Assembly: GCA_023391335.1 (NCBI GenBank) | Contig: JAEWBG010000098.1 | Location: forward strand, 45,086-109,085 | Origin: Pseudomonadota bacterium | Lineage (GTDB): Bacteria; Pseudomonadota; Gammaproteobacteria; Steroidobacterales; Steroidobacteraceae | Length of the DNA stretch: 64,000 bases | Direction of reading: 5' to 3' | Shown here: one piece after another, positions 9,054 through 18,838 of the stretch | Layout of the letters: the number at the start of each line of letters is the position of its first letter | Position numbering within the stretch: position 1 is the stretch's first letter | The notes under the pieces: generated by a model | Told to the model about the DNA's origin: nothing | Seen by the model: the letters and a program-made list of their open reading frames with translations, nothing else | Databases searched by the model: none | Translations under genes and position numbers: made by a program

Positions 9054-9572
9054 ATGAGCGAGCCGCGGGTCATCAAGAAGTATCCGAATCGCCGTCTCTA
9101 CGACACCGTCGAGAGCCGGTACATCACGCTCGCAGATATTCGACGCTTAGTGACAGAAGGCATCGAATTCGTCGTCATCGACAAGAAGAGCCAGGAGGAC
9201 ATCACTCGATCCATTCTCCTGCAAGTCATCGCCGAGCAAGAGCACACGGGCGAACCGTTGATGAGCCAGGACTTCCTGAGCCAGATCATCCGTTCGTACG
9301 GCAGCGCCATGCAGAGCTTCGTCGGCAGCTACTTGGAACAGAGCTTGAAGATGCTTTCAGGCCAGCAGCAGCAGATCCGCGAACAGATGCGCGGAATGAT
9401 GGGAAGTGATGCTTACGACAACCTAGCCACGCTCACTCAAAAGAACATCGAACGTTGGCGCTCGATGCAAGAAGACGTTTTGAAGGCGATGAGCGGAACG
9501 CTGGCTGCACGCTCGAATCCGACCAAGACAGGTAGCGAATCCGGCGAAGAGTCCCAAGAAGAGCCTTCGTGA
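9054..9572 (+). CDS. phaR: PhaR-type polyhydroxyalkanoate synthesis regulator
   Basis: PhaR proteins bind DNA and polyhydroxyalkanoate granules and repress phasin or polymer-synthesis genes until granules form. The N-terminus IKKYPNRRLYDTVESRYITLADI is the diagnostic PHB/PHA DNA-binding domain (residues about 5-65). A PHB accumulation regulatory domain (DITRSILLQVIAEQE...SYLEQSLKML) and a Gln-rich tail follow. ATG 9054 is preferred over the in-frame ATG at 8997 because GAGGAG lies just upstream and the protein then begins like other PhaR proteins; it has 172 residues. No PHA synthesis genes are in the window. The stop codon lies inside a strong hairpin shared with the convergent pnp end. Confidence 0.88.
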   Translation: MSEPRVIKKYPNRRLYDTVESRYITLADIRRLVTEGIEFVVIDKKSQEDITRSILLQVIAEQEHTGEPLMSQDFLSQIIRSYGSAMQSFVGSYLEQSLKMLSGQQQQIREQMRGMMGSDAYDNLATLTQKNIERWRSMQEDVLKAMSGTLAARSNPTKTGSESGEESQEEPS

Positions 9573-9593
9573 AGCGGCTGACGCCGCTTCACG
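9568..9593. terminator. Bidirectional hairpin between phaR and pnp
   Basis: A perfect 11-bp stem (cgtgaagcggc / gccgcttcacg) with a TGAC loop overlaps the phaR stop codon and lies 18 bases past the pnp stop. There is no clear U-tract. It probably protects or ends both convergent transcripts. Confidence 0.6.
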
Positions 9594-9610
9594 AACTTCA
9601 TGCAAGACGA

Positions 9611-11698
9611 TTAAGCGGCGTCGACGTTGCGCATGCTCAGACGGATGCGCCCCTGACGATCGACTTCTAGTACCTTCACTCGTACCACATCGCCTTCCTT
9701 GAGCTTGTCGCTCACGCGCTCGACACGCTCATCGGAAATCTGCGAGATGTGCACCAACCCGTCCTTGCCAGGCAGAATCGTGACGAAGGCGCCGAAATCC
9801 ATCAGACGAACGACACGGCCTTCATAAATTCGGCCGACTTCCACTTCCGCAGTGATGAGTTCGATACGGCGCTGAGCTTCGCGGCCCGAAACACCATCCA
9901 CCGAGGCAATCTTGACGGTACCGTCGTTTTCGATGTCGATCGTCGTGCCCGTCTCTTCCGTGATGGCGCGAATAACCGCCCCGCCCTTGCCGATGACTTC
10001 GCGAATCTTCTCCGGATCGATCTTGATCGTGATGATCGAGGGCGCCCATTCGGACATCTTCGTGCGCGAGGCCGGCAGGACTTTATCCATCTGCTCGAGA
10101 ATCGTCAGCCGTCCGGCTTTAGCTTGATCCAGCGCGACCTGCATGATCTCGCGAGTAATGCCGTTGATCTTGATGTCCATCTGCAGTGCGGTCACGCCGT
10201 CGCGAGTACCGGCCACTTTGAAATCCATGTCGCCGAGGTGATCTTCATCGCCGAGGATATCCGTCAGCACTTGGAAGCGATCGCCTTCTTTGACGAGCCC
10301 CATCGCCACACCGGCAACCGATCCCTTCAACGGTACACCCGCATCCATCAACGCAAGGCTGGTGCCGCAGACGCTGGCCATCGAGCTCGAGCCGTTCGAT
10401 TCGAGCACTTCAGAAACGACGCGGATCACATACGGGAACGTGGTCATGTCCGGCATCACACCGGAGATGCCTCGGCGAGCCAGATTGCCGTGACCGATTT
10501 CGCGGCGCTTCGGCGAACCCATCATGCCGGTCTCGCCGACGCTGAATGGGGGGAAGTTGTAGTGAAGCATGAACGGCTCTTTGCGTTCGCCGCTCAAGGC
10601 ATCAATGATTTGCGCGTCGCGGCCCGTGCCGAGCGTCGTCACTACCAGGGCCTGGGTTTCGCCACGAGTGAACAACGCCGAACCGTGCGTACGCGGTAGC
10701 ACGCCGGTGCGAATCGAAATCGGGCGAACCGTCTTGGTATCGCGTCCATCGATACGCGGTGCGCCATCGATGATCCGCTTGCGGACGATGCGATATTCGA
10801 GATTGCCGAATTCCTTCGCGACTTCATCGCTGGTGTACTTCGGTGCATCGCCGCCCGCCAGCGCAGTTAGGACAGACTCGCGGATCTCTTGAATGCGGGA
10901 CCGACGCGCCTGCTTCTCGGTGATCTGATAAGCGGACGCGAGGGCCGACTCGACTTGCGCGGCGACCGCCGCTTCGAGCGCCGAATTCTGGGCCGGAGCC
11001 TGCCAATTCCACGCCGGCTTACCTGCTTCTGCCTTCAGTTCGTTAATGGCTTTGATTGCAACCTGCATCTGTTCGTGGCCGAACACGACGGCACCAAGCA
11101 TCACGTCTTCCGGCAGGCGATCAGCTTCGGATTCCACCATCAACACGGCTTCTGCCGTACCCGCGACCACGAGATCCAACTTCGATTCCTTCAGTTGGCT
11201 GTTGGTCGGGTTAAGGATGTACTGACCATCCTTGTAGCCGACTTTCGCGGCCGCGATTGGGCCTTGAAACGGCACACCGGAGAGCGCCAGAGCAGCCGAT
11301 GCGCCCAGCAATGAAGGGATGTCAGCATCAATGTCGGGATTCAACGAGATCACGGTCGCGACGACTTGCACCTCATTGAAGAAATGTTCGGGGAACAGCG
11401 GTCGCAGCGGACGGTCGATCAAGCGCGAGGTCAAAGTCTCCTTCTCGGACGGACGACCTTCGCGTTTGAAGAACCCGCCGGGAATGCGTCCTGCGGCGTA
11501 GGTCTTCTCGATGTAGTTGACGGTCAGCGGAAAGAAATCCTTCTTCGGATCGACTTCCTTGCGAGCCACTGCAGTGACGAGGACGACGGTATCGCCCATC
11601 GACACGACGACCGAGCCATCAGCCTGCTTGGCTAGCTCGCCCGTTTCTAAAGTGACTTGGTGTTGCCCGAAGGGAAAGGTTTTTTTGATTACGTTCAC
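9611..11698 (-). CDS. pnp: Polyribonucleotide nucleotidyltransferase (PNPase)
   Basis: PNPase degrades RNA 3' to 5' by phosphorolysis and is part of the degradosome. The start chosen is GTG at 11698 (VNVIKKTFPFGQHQVTLETG), 695 residues, with AGGAAG upstream; the frame is open to 11776 but the extra 26 codons are not PNPase-like. Two RNase PH domains flank a helical linker, and a KH domain (IREVIGKGGAVIRAI) and an S1 domain (GRIYEGRVVRLMDFGAFV) close the protein. It follows rpsO, as in E. coli, where RNase III cleavage in the pnp leader autoregulates expression. The rpsO-pnp gap carries a hairpin at 11878. Confidence 0.97.
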   Translation of the reverse strand: MNVIKKTFPFGQHQVTLETGELAKQADGSVVVSMGDTVVLVTAVARKEVDPKKDFFPLTVNYIEKTYAAGRIPGGFFKREGRPSEKETLTSRLIDRPLRPLFPEHFFNEVQVVATVISLNPDIDADIPSLLGASAALALSGVPFQGPIAAAKVGYKDGQYILNPTNSQLKESKLDLVVAGTAEAVLMVESEADRLPEDVMLGAVVFGHEQMQVAIKAINELKAEAGKPAWNWQAPAQNSALEAAVAAQVESALASAYQITEKQARRSRIQEIRESVLTALAGGDAPKYTSDEVAKEFGNLEYRIVRKRIIDGAPRIDGRDTKTVRPISIRTGVLPRTHGSALFTRGETQALVVTTLGTGRDAQIIDALSGERKEPFMLHYNFPPFSVGETGMMGSPKRREIGHGNLARRGISGVMPDMTTFPYVIRVVSEVLESNGSSSMASVCGTSLALMDAGVPLKGSVAGVAMGLVKEGDRFQVLTDILGDEDHLGDMDFKVAGTRDGVTALQMDIKINGITREIMQVALDQAKAGRLTILEQMDKVLPASRTKMSEWAPSIITIKIDPEKIREVIGKGGAVIRAITEETGTTIDIENDGTVKIASVDGVSGREAQRRIELITAEVEVGRIYEGRVVRLMDFGAFVTILPGKDGLVHISQISDERVERVSDKLKEGDVVRVKVLEVDRQGRIRLSMRNVDAA

Positions 11699-11877
11699 GA
11701 TACTTCCTAAGCCGGCAACGCCGGATCTAGACCGCCAGGTCTGTGAGGGTCGGATGAAAAAGCGGGGAATACGCAACGCCCGGCGCTCTCGCTAGAACCG
11801 TCAGCGGAAGATTCTGTTGGAGAATCATCACGACGACTGCGGGCATCCGGGCGGCGTTGAAAAGACAATGCGTGGAG

Positions 11878-11894
11878 GCCGGAACGGGTCCGGC
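11878..11894 (-). terminator. rpsO 3' hairpin
   Basis: A 6-bp GC stem (gccgga / tccggc) with a 5-base loop starts eight bases after the rpsO stop. No U-run follows, so it may be a leaky terminator or a processing site ahead of pnp. Confidence 0.5.
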
Positions 11895-11902
11895 GGCGTC
11901 AA

Positions 11903-12172
11903 CTAGCGGCGCAAACCAAGGCGAGTGACGACTTCCTGGTAACGCTCAGGCGCGGTGGACTTGAGGTAGTCGAGGAGCTTGCGGCGCTGATTCACCATCT
12001 TCAGCAAGCCGCGGCGCGAGGCGTGGTCGCGCTTGTGCGCGGAGAAGTGCTCGCCCAGATCGCTGATGCGTGCCGAGAGCAGCGCGATTTGCACTTCAGG
12101 TGATCCCGTATCGCTCGCATTGCGACGATATTGCTCGACGATTCCGACTTTCTGCTCGGTCGACAGTGACAT
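11903..12172 (-). CDS. rpsO: 30S ribosomal protein S15
   Basis: S15 binds the central domain of 16S rRNA early in 30S assembly and contributes bridge B4 to the 50S subunit. ATG 12172 gives exactly 89 residues beginning MSLSTEQK, the family length; a TTG three codons upstream is less likely. Conserved features are DTGSPEVQIALLSARI and the LDYLK helix near the end. A strong promoter of its own lies at 12240-12267, in addition to readthrough from truB, and pnp follows. In E. coli S15 represses its own translation; whether that holds here cannot be read from the sequence. Confidence 0.97.
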   Translation of the reverse strand: MSLSTEQKVGIVEQYRRNASDTGSPEVQIALLSARISDLGEHFSAHKRDHASRRGLLKMVNQRRKLLDYLKSTAPERYQEVVTRLGLRR

Positions 12173-12239
12173 CTTGCCCAATCCTCAATACGGCTCCGGA
12201 TGCGGAGCCCAGTGTAATGGCCGATTTAAGAAGGCGCGC

Positions 12240-12267
12240 ATTGTACTCGGGCGCCCGGTAATCTCAA
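12240..12267 (-). promoter_or_regulatory. rpsO promoter
   Basis: TTGAGA (12262-12267) and TACAAT (12240-12245) are separated by 16 bases. The -10 is followed directly by GCGCGCC, a GC-rich discriminator. The spacer contains the palindrome CGGGCGCCCG. Transcription would begin about 60 bases before the rpsO ATG. Confidence 0.75.
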
Positions 12268-12300
12268 GCAAAACCGCGGCATTAGGGCCACGTAGCGGCA

Positions 12301-13266
12301 TCAGCTCGCAAGCGCCTGACGTTGCAGGGGGTCCACAAACAACCGGACCGGTCGAACGCGCCCGTCAGGGCAACCCGCGACGATCCCGAGGAAGTCCCCC
12401 GATGAAGTGTAGGCCCGCAGCTCGCCTTGCCAGTGGGCCACCTCAACCCGAACCGGCTGACCTTGCAGCAGCGACTTTTCAGCTTCGCTCGAGATCACCA
12501 CTGATCCCAGTTCAGAGAACACGACGTCCGCACTTAGGAGCTGCCGATCCCGCTCCTCGAGCGACAGCTTCGTGAGGTCCTCGAGGCTGTGCATTGGAAA
12601 GGTGCCGAACGGGTCGACGGAAAGGCGTCGTAGCGATTCGACATATCCCAGCGTGCCCAGCCGCATCGCAATATCGGCGGCCAGGCTGCGTATATACGTA
12701 CCCTTGGAACAGTGCACATCGAACTCAATCGTCTCAGTCCCAGCCTGCACACGAGCGATGTCATGGATCACGATACGGCGCGCCGCCCGCTCGACAGTCT
12801 CGCCGCGACGCGCCAATTCGTAAAGCCGCTGCCCCTCGAATTTCAGCGCCGAGTGCATTGGCGGCACTTGGAGCTGCTCGCCGCGAAAACTGGCTAGTAC
12901 GGCATCCACGGAGGCATCCGTTAATGCGGGGACCTCGGCTCGTTCGATCACTGTTGTCTCAAGATCCCCCGATTCGGTTCGCGCACCCAATCGGACTCCA
13001 ACTCGATACGTCTTGGCCGAATCCAGCAGGCGGCCGCACACCTTGGTGGCTTGCCCAAAGCACACCGGCAGCGCACCCGATGCCAGCGGATCGAGGCTTC
13101 CCGCGTGCCCCGCCTTCAGCGCGCCGTAGAGCGCGCGAACCTGCTGGAGAGCGGCGTTGGAAGACAGGCCCAGGGGTTTGTCGAGCAACAGAATGCCACT
13201 GACATCTCGGTGAAACCGCCGCGGCCGTCCGGGTGGCAGATCGGAGTTGTCGCGCCGCACAGTCAT
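12301..13266 (-). CDS. truB: tRNA pseudouridine(55) synthase TruB
   Basis: TruB makes pseudouridine 55 in the T-loop of almost all elongator tRNAs and also helps tRNAs fold. The 321-residue protein has the catalytic motif AGHAGSLDPLASGALPV (nucleophile Asp in GSLDP), the SKGTYIRSLAADIA motif and a C-terminal PUA-like region (VRVEVAHWQGELRAY). It lies between rbfA and rpsO in the conserved nusA-infB-rbfA-truB-rpsO-pnp order. The first 20 residues (MTVRRDNSDLPPGRPRRFHR) precede the usual DVSGILLLDKP start and may be a natural extension. Confidence 0.96.
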   Translation of the reverse strand: MTVRRDNSDLPPGRPRRFHRDVSGILLLDKPLGLSSNAALQQVRALYGALKAGHAGSLDPLASGALPVCFGQATKVCGRLLDSAKTYRVGVRLGARTESGDLETTVIERAEVPALTDASVDAVLASFRGEQLQVPPMHSALKFEGQRLYELARRGETVERAARRIVIHDIARVQAGTETIEFDVHCSKGTYIRSLAADIAMRLGTLGYVESLRRLSVDPFGTFPMHSLEDLTKLSLEERDRQLLSADVVFSELGSVVISSEAEKSLLQGQPVRVEVAHWQGELRAYTSSGDFLGIVAGCPDGRVRPVRLFVDPLQRQALAS

Positions 13267-13316
13267 TGGAAGATCATGTCAACTGCAAACGGTTGTGTTC
13301 GACGCGTTCGAACCGA

Positions 13317-13721
13317 TCAACCGCCGGACTCAGATGAGTCAGACTCCCCGCCTTCATCCACGTGACGGGATTCATCTTCGCGAACGGCTTTGGAAATCAG
13401 CGCAGACAGCTTCGCCCCGCCTTCAATCAATTCATCCGGCACGAAACGCAGCTCCGGACTATGGCGCAGACCTAATGCCCGCCCCACCGGCCCTCGCAGC
13501 TGGTCGGCCGCCTCATCCAAGATTTCTTGGGCGTGCTCTCGGTCGCCGCCCAGAACCGAGTAGTACACCTTCGCGTAGCTCAGGTCGTTTGACATGCGCA
13601 CTTCGGTGAGCGTGAGCATGCCGAGCCGCGGATCGCGAATCTCACGACGCACGAGTTCGCTCAGCGCACGCTGCAATTGCTGCGCAACGCGCCGACTGCG
13701 GGGAAAAGACTTGGTGGACAT
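13317..13721 (-). CDS. rbfA: 30S ribosome-binding factor RbfA
   Basis: RbfA binds immature 30S subunits and helps mature the 5' end of 16S rRNA; it is needed for growth in the cold. ATG 13721 (MSTKSFPRSRRVAQQLQ) gives 134 residues; seven extra codons are open upstream. The KH-like fold is visible in RRVAQQLQRALSELVRREIRDPR and in the central VRMSNDLSYAKVYYSV. The tail is acidic and Ser/Gly-rich (ESRHVDEGGESDSSESGG), typical and probably disordered. It sits between infB and truB. Confidence 0.94.
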   Translation of the reverse strand: MSTKSFPRSRRVAQQLQRALSELVRREIRDPRLGMLTLTEVRMSNDLSYAKVYYSVLGGDREHAQEILDEAADQLRGPVGRALGLRHSPELRFVPDELIEGGAKLSALISKAVREDESRHVDEGGESDSSESGG

Positions 13722-13742
13722 GGGATGACTCGGGAAAAGCAA

Positions 13743-13773
13743 GCGGATCAGAACTCAACGAGCTCTGATCCGC
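13743..13773 (-). terminator. Hairpin between infB and rbfA
   Basis: A perfect 10-bp stem (gcggatcaga / tctgatccgc) with an 11-base loop is followed on the minus strand by TTGCTTTTCCC. It lies inside the operon, so it may attenuate transcription or set a processing site between infB and rbfA. Confidence 0.5.
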
Positions 13774-13790
13774 AGATAGGCCGAAACGGC

Positions 13791-16370
<2,580 letters not shown>

Positions 16371-16424
16371 ACGACCCTCCGCGCTTTAGAACTCCTCTCG
16401 ATATTTCGCATCGATAAGGAGCCC

Positions 16425-17927
16425 TTACGCCTGCTGTCCCGCTTCAAACCAGTGTTTGCGTGCCGCCATGATCAAGGCACCTGCACGTTCGGGATCGATA
16501 CCTTCGATCTCCGTCAAATCGTCGATGGCCTGCTCGGCCAAATCTTCACGCGTCACGATCCCACGACTTGCGAGTGTGTGTGCCAGGTCGTCATCCATTC
16601 CATCCACCTGCAACAAGTCTTCTGCAGGTTCGGCGCTCTCGATCGTCTCTTCGCTGGCGATCGCCTGCGTGAGCAGCACATCGCGCGCACGATTGCGAAG
16701 TTCACGGACGATTTCCTCGTCGAACTCTTCGATCGCGTTGAGTTCCGACGCGGGCACGTATGCGATTTCTTCGATCGTCGAGAACCCTTCCTGCGCGAGA
16801 ATCTGCGCGACATCTTCATCGACGTCGAGCTGGGTCTTGAACATCTCGACCAGCTTCTGCGACTCGCCTTCGCTCTTCGCCTCCGCAGCTTGCTGCGTCA
16901 TCACGTTGAGTTCCCAACCGGTGAGCTCGCTCGCCAAACGAATGTTCTGACCGCCCCGGCCGATCGCTTGCGAAAGTTTTTCCTCGGTGACGGCGATATC
17001 CATCGAGTGCGCATCTTCGTCGACGACGATAGATACGACTTCAGCCGGTGCCATCGCGTTGATCACAAACTGCGCCGGATTTTCGTCGAACGGGATGATG
17101 TCCACACGTTCGCCTGCAATCTCGTTCGACACTGCTTGCACGCGTGATCCGCGCATACCGACGCAAGCGCCCACCGGATCGATGCGGCTGTCGTTGCTCT
17201 TAACGGAAATCTTGGCGCGCACACCCGCATCGCGAGCGGCGCCGAGAATTTGAATCAATCCCTGGCCGACTTCAGGCACTTCGAGTTTGAACAACTCGAT
17301 TAGAAATTCTGGGGCCGTCCGGCTCAAAAACAACTGCGGGCCACGTTGCTCGGATCGAACGTCCTGCAAAAATGCCTTAACGCGATCCTGCGAACGGATC
17401 GGTTCGCGCGGGATCATTTGATCGCGGGGAATGAATCCTTCGGCGTTCCCGCCCAGATCGACATACACGCCATTGCGATCGACCCGCTTGACTAGGCCGG
17501 AGACCAACGTGCCCACACGACCTTTGTATTCATCGACGACTTGCGCGCGTTCGGCTTCACGAACCTTTTGCACGATAACTTGCTTGGCCGTTTGTGCAGC
17601 GATGCGCCCGAACGCAACCGATTCCATCGGCACTTCGACGTAACCGCCGACCTCGGCGTCTTTGGAGATATCGAGCGCGTCTTCCAAACGCAGCTCTTTA
17701 TCCGGAAACTCAAGCTCTGTGGAGTCGTCTGCGAACACTTTCCAACGGCGCCACGTGTCGTAGTCGCCCGTCTTGCGATTGATGGAGACGCGCACGTCGA
17801 TGCCCTCGCCATGACGCTTGCGCGTGGCGGATGCAAGCGCTGCCTCGAGCGCTTCGAAGATGATCTCCTTGTCGACGCCTTTTTCGTTAGAAACTGCGTC
17901 AACCACCATCAAAATCTCTTTGTTCAT
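16425..17927 (-). CDS. nusA: Transcription termination/antitermination factor NusA
   Basis: NusA binds RNA polymerase and nascent RNA, modulating pausing, intrinsic termination and rRNA antitermination. The 500-residue protein (E. coli: 495) has an N-terminal polymerase-binding domain, an S1 domain (LVSGLVKRVDRNGVYVDLGGNAEGFIPRDQM), KH1 and KH2 (GACVGMRGSRVQAV; AIGRGGQNIRLA) and two C-terminal acidic repeats, the part that contacts the alpha subunit C-terminal domain. It lies between rimP and infB, the conserved order in which NusA autoregulates the operon in E. coli. Confidence 0.97.
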   Translation of the reverse strand: MNKEILMVVDAVSNEKGVDKEIIFEALEAALASATRKRHGEGIDVRVSINRKTGDYDTWRRWKVFADDSTELEFPDKELRLEDALDISKDAEVGGYVEVPMESVAFGRIAAQTAKQVIVQKVREAERAQVVDEYKGRVGTLVSGLVKRVDRNGVYVDLGGNAEGFIPRDQMIPREPIRSQDRVKAFLQDVRSEQRGPQLFLSRTAPEFLIELFKLEVPEVGQGLIQILGAARDAGVRAKISVKSNDSRIDPVGACVGMRGSRVQAVSNEIAGERVDIIPFDENPAQFVINAMAPAEVVSIVVDEDAHSMDIAVTEEKLSQAIGRGGQNIRLASELTGWELNVMTQQAAEAKSEGESQKLVEMFKTQLDVDEDVAQILAQEGFSTIEEIAYVPASELNAIEEFDEEIVRELRNRARDVLLTQAIASEETIESAEPAEDLLQVDGMDDDLAHTLASRGIVTREDLAEQAIDDLTEIEGIDPERAGALIMAARKHWFEAGQQA

Positions 17928-17949
17928 CGTGCGAACTCCACTTCGAGCC

Positions 17950-18399
17950 CTACATTTGCGGCACTAAGCGCGCCTTATGAATCTCATCGATGGGCAACTT
18001 CACCTGTGCGCCATCCACTAAGAGCGTGATCTCGCGCTCGGAAACTTCCAGCAACTGACCTAAGAACCGTTTGCGGCCCGCGATCGGCTCGCGCATCTCG
18101 ACTCGTACTTGCTCGCCCGGAAAGCGAGAGAAATGTTCGCGGGTGCGCAGCACACGATCTAAACCAGGCGAGGACACCTCTAATGTGTATTCGCCAGGGA
18201 TCGGGTCGTGCTCGTCCAACATGTCGCTCACGGCACGGCTGACTCGCTCGCAGTCGTCCACCGAGATGCCCTCGGGAGAATCGATGTACAAGCGCAGCAA
18301 CCCGCCGCCCGGCCGAGTTGCATATTCCAGCTCCCAGAGCTCGACGCCTTTCGCCGCGACGACAGGACCGAGCAGCTCGCTCAGTTCATTTCGCAGCAT
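17950..18399 (-). CDS. rimP: Ribosome maturation factor RimP
   Basis: RimP is needed for early maturation of the 30S subunit. ATG 18399 is chosen because a near-perfect Shine-Dalgarno (GGAGGTGA) stands just before it and the protein then begins MLRNELSELLGPVVAAKGVELWELEY; this gives 149 residues. The open frame reaches 18441, but that would run into the terminator hairpin. Conserved motifs are LLRLYIDSPEGISVDDCERVSRAVS, the alpha/beta N-terminal domain, and YTLEVSSPGLDR, followed by the SH3-like C-terminal domain. It is the first protein gene after tRNA-fMet. Confidence 0.95.
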   Translation of the reverse strand: MLRNELSELLGPVVAAKGVELWELEYATRPGGGLLRLYIDSPEGISVDDCERVSRAVSDMLDEHDPIPGEYTLEVSSPGLDRVLRTREHFSRFPGEQVRVEMREPIAGRKRFLGQLLEVSEREITLLVDGAQVKLPIDEIHKARLVPQM

Positions 18400-18439
18400 G
18401 GTCACCTCCGGCGTAGCGCTCTTTTCCAACCGCACAAAC

Positions 18440-18461
18440 AAAAAATGGGCCCAAGGCCCAT
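18440..18461 (-). terminator. Terminator-like hairpin just before rimP
   Basis: The stem atgggcc / ggcccat with a short loop is followed on the minus strand by TTTTTTG. It stands about 40 bases before the rimP start, downstream of a second terminator at 18594, and would attenuate readthrough from the tRNA gene into rimP-nusA-infB. Confidence 0.7.
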
Positions 18462-18593
18462 TCTCGTCATCCTTACCCTTGCGCTCGGCTCGGGCTAACC
18501 GAGACGAGTGTCCCTTGTTTTCAAGCGATTACGACTGCCTTATAACGCTGGGTCATAAGCCCAGAGTTGTCGCAAACGCTCCCTGCGGAAACC

Positions 18594-18621
18594 AAAAAGG
18601 CCCATCGAAACGGGCCTTTTT
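18594..18621 (-). terminator. tRNA-fMet terminator
   Basis: AAAAAGGCCC and GGGCCTTTTT form a 10-bp inverted repeat around an 8-base loop, ending in a T-run on both strands. It lies 16 bases past the encoded CCA of the tRNA and is a classic intrinsic terminator. Confidence 0.85.
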
Positions 18622-18637
18622 ATCAAGCTCAAGAGCT

Positions 18638-18714
<77 letters not shown>

Positions 18715-18727
18715 GCAGAGGGCGCGG

Positions 18728-18756
18728 ATTGTAAGGGCCGACCAGGTGTATTACAA
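18728..18756 (-). promoter_or_regulatory. tRNA-fMet promoter
   Basis: TTGTAA (18751-18756) and TACAAT (18728-18733) are 17 bases apart. The -10 is followed by CCGCGCCC, a GC-rich discriminator expected for a stringently controlled stable-RNA promoter. The predicted start is a few bases before the tRNA. Confidence 0.8.
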
Positions 18757-18838
18757 GGCCGATGATCGGTGATGTCGTGATCGAGCGAGTCAGTGAAACG
18801 CGCAAGCCACTTCACTACGCTCCCCACACCCTAGTTTC

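Noticed and set aside
9749..10699. 316-codon plus-strand frame opposite pnp, and similar long frames opposite ligA (1680-2609), carB (44128-45138), glmM (35648-36496), nuoL (22907-23743) and infB (14865-15662)
   Set aside because: Long antisense frames are expected in GC-rich coding DNA. These are rich in Arg, His and Asp, match no family, and lie fully within conserved genes.
18460..18595. Second tRNA-Met-like gene suggested by GGGCTTATGACCC near 18545-18565
   Set aside because: It resembles the initiator anticodon stem-loop, but no acceptor, D or T arms can be drawn around it.
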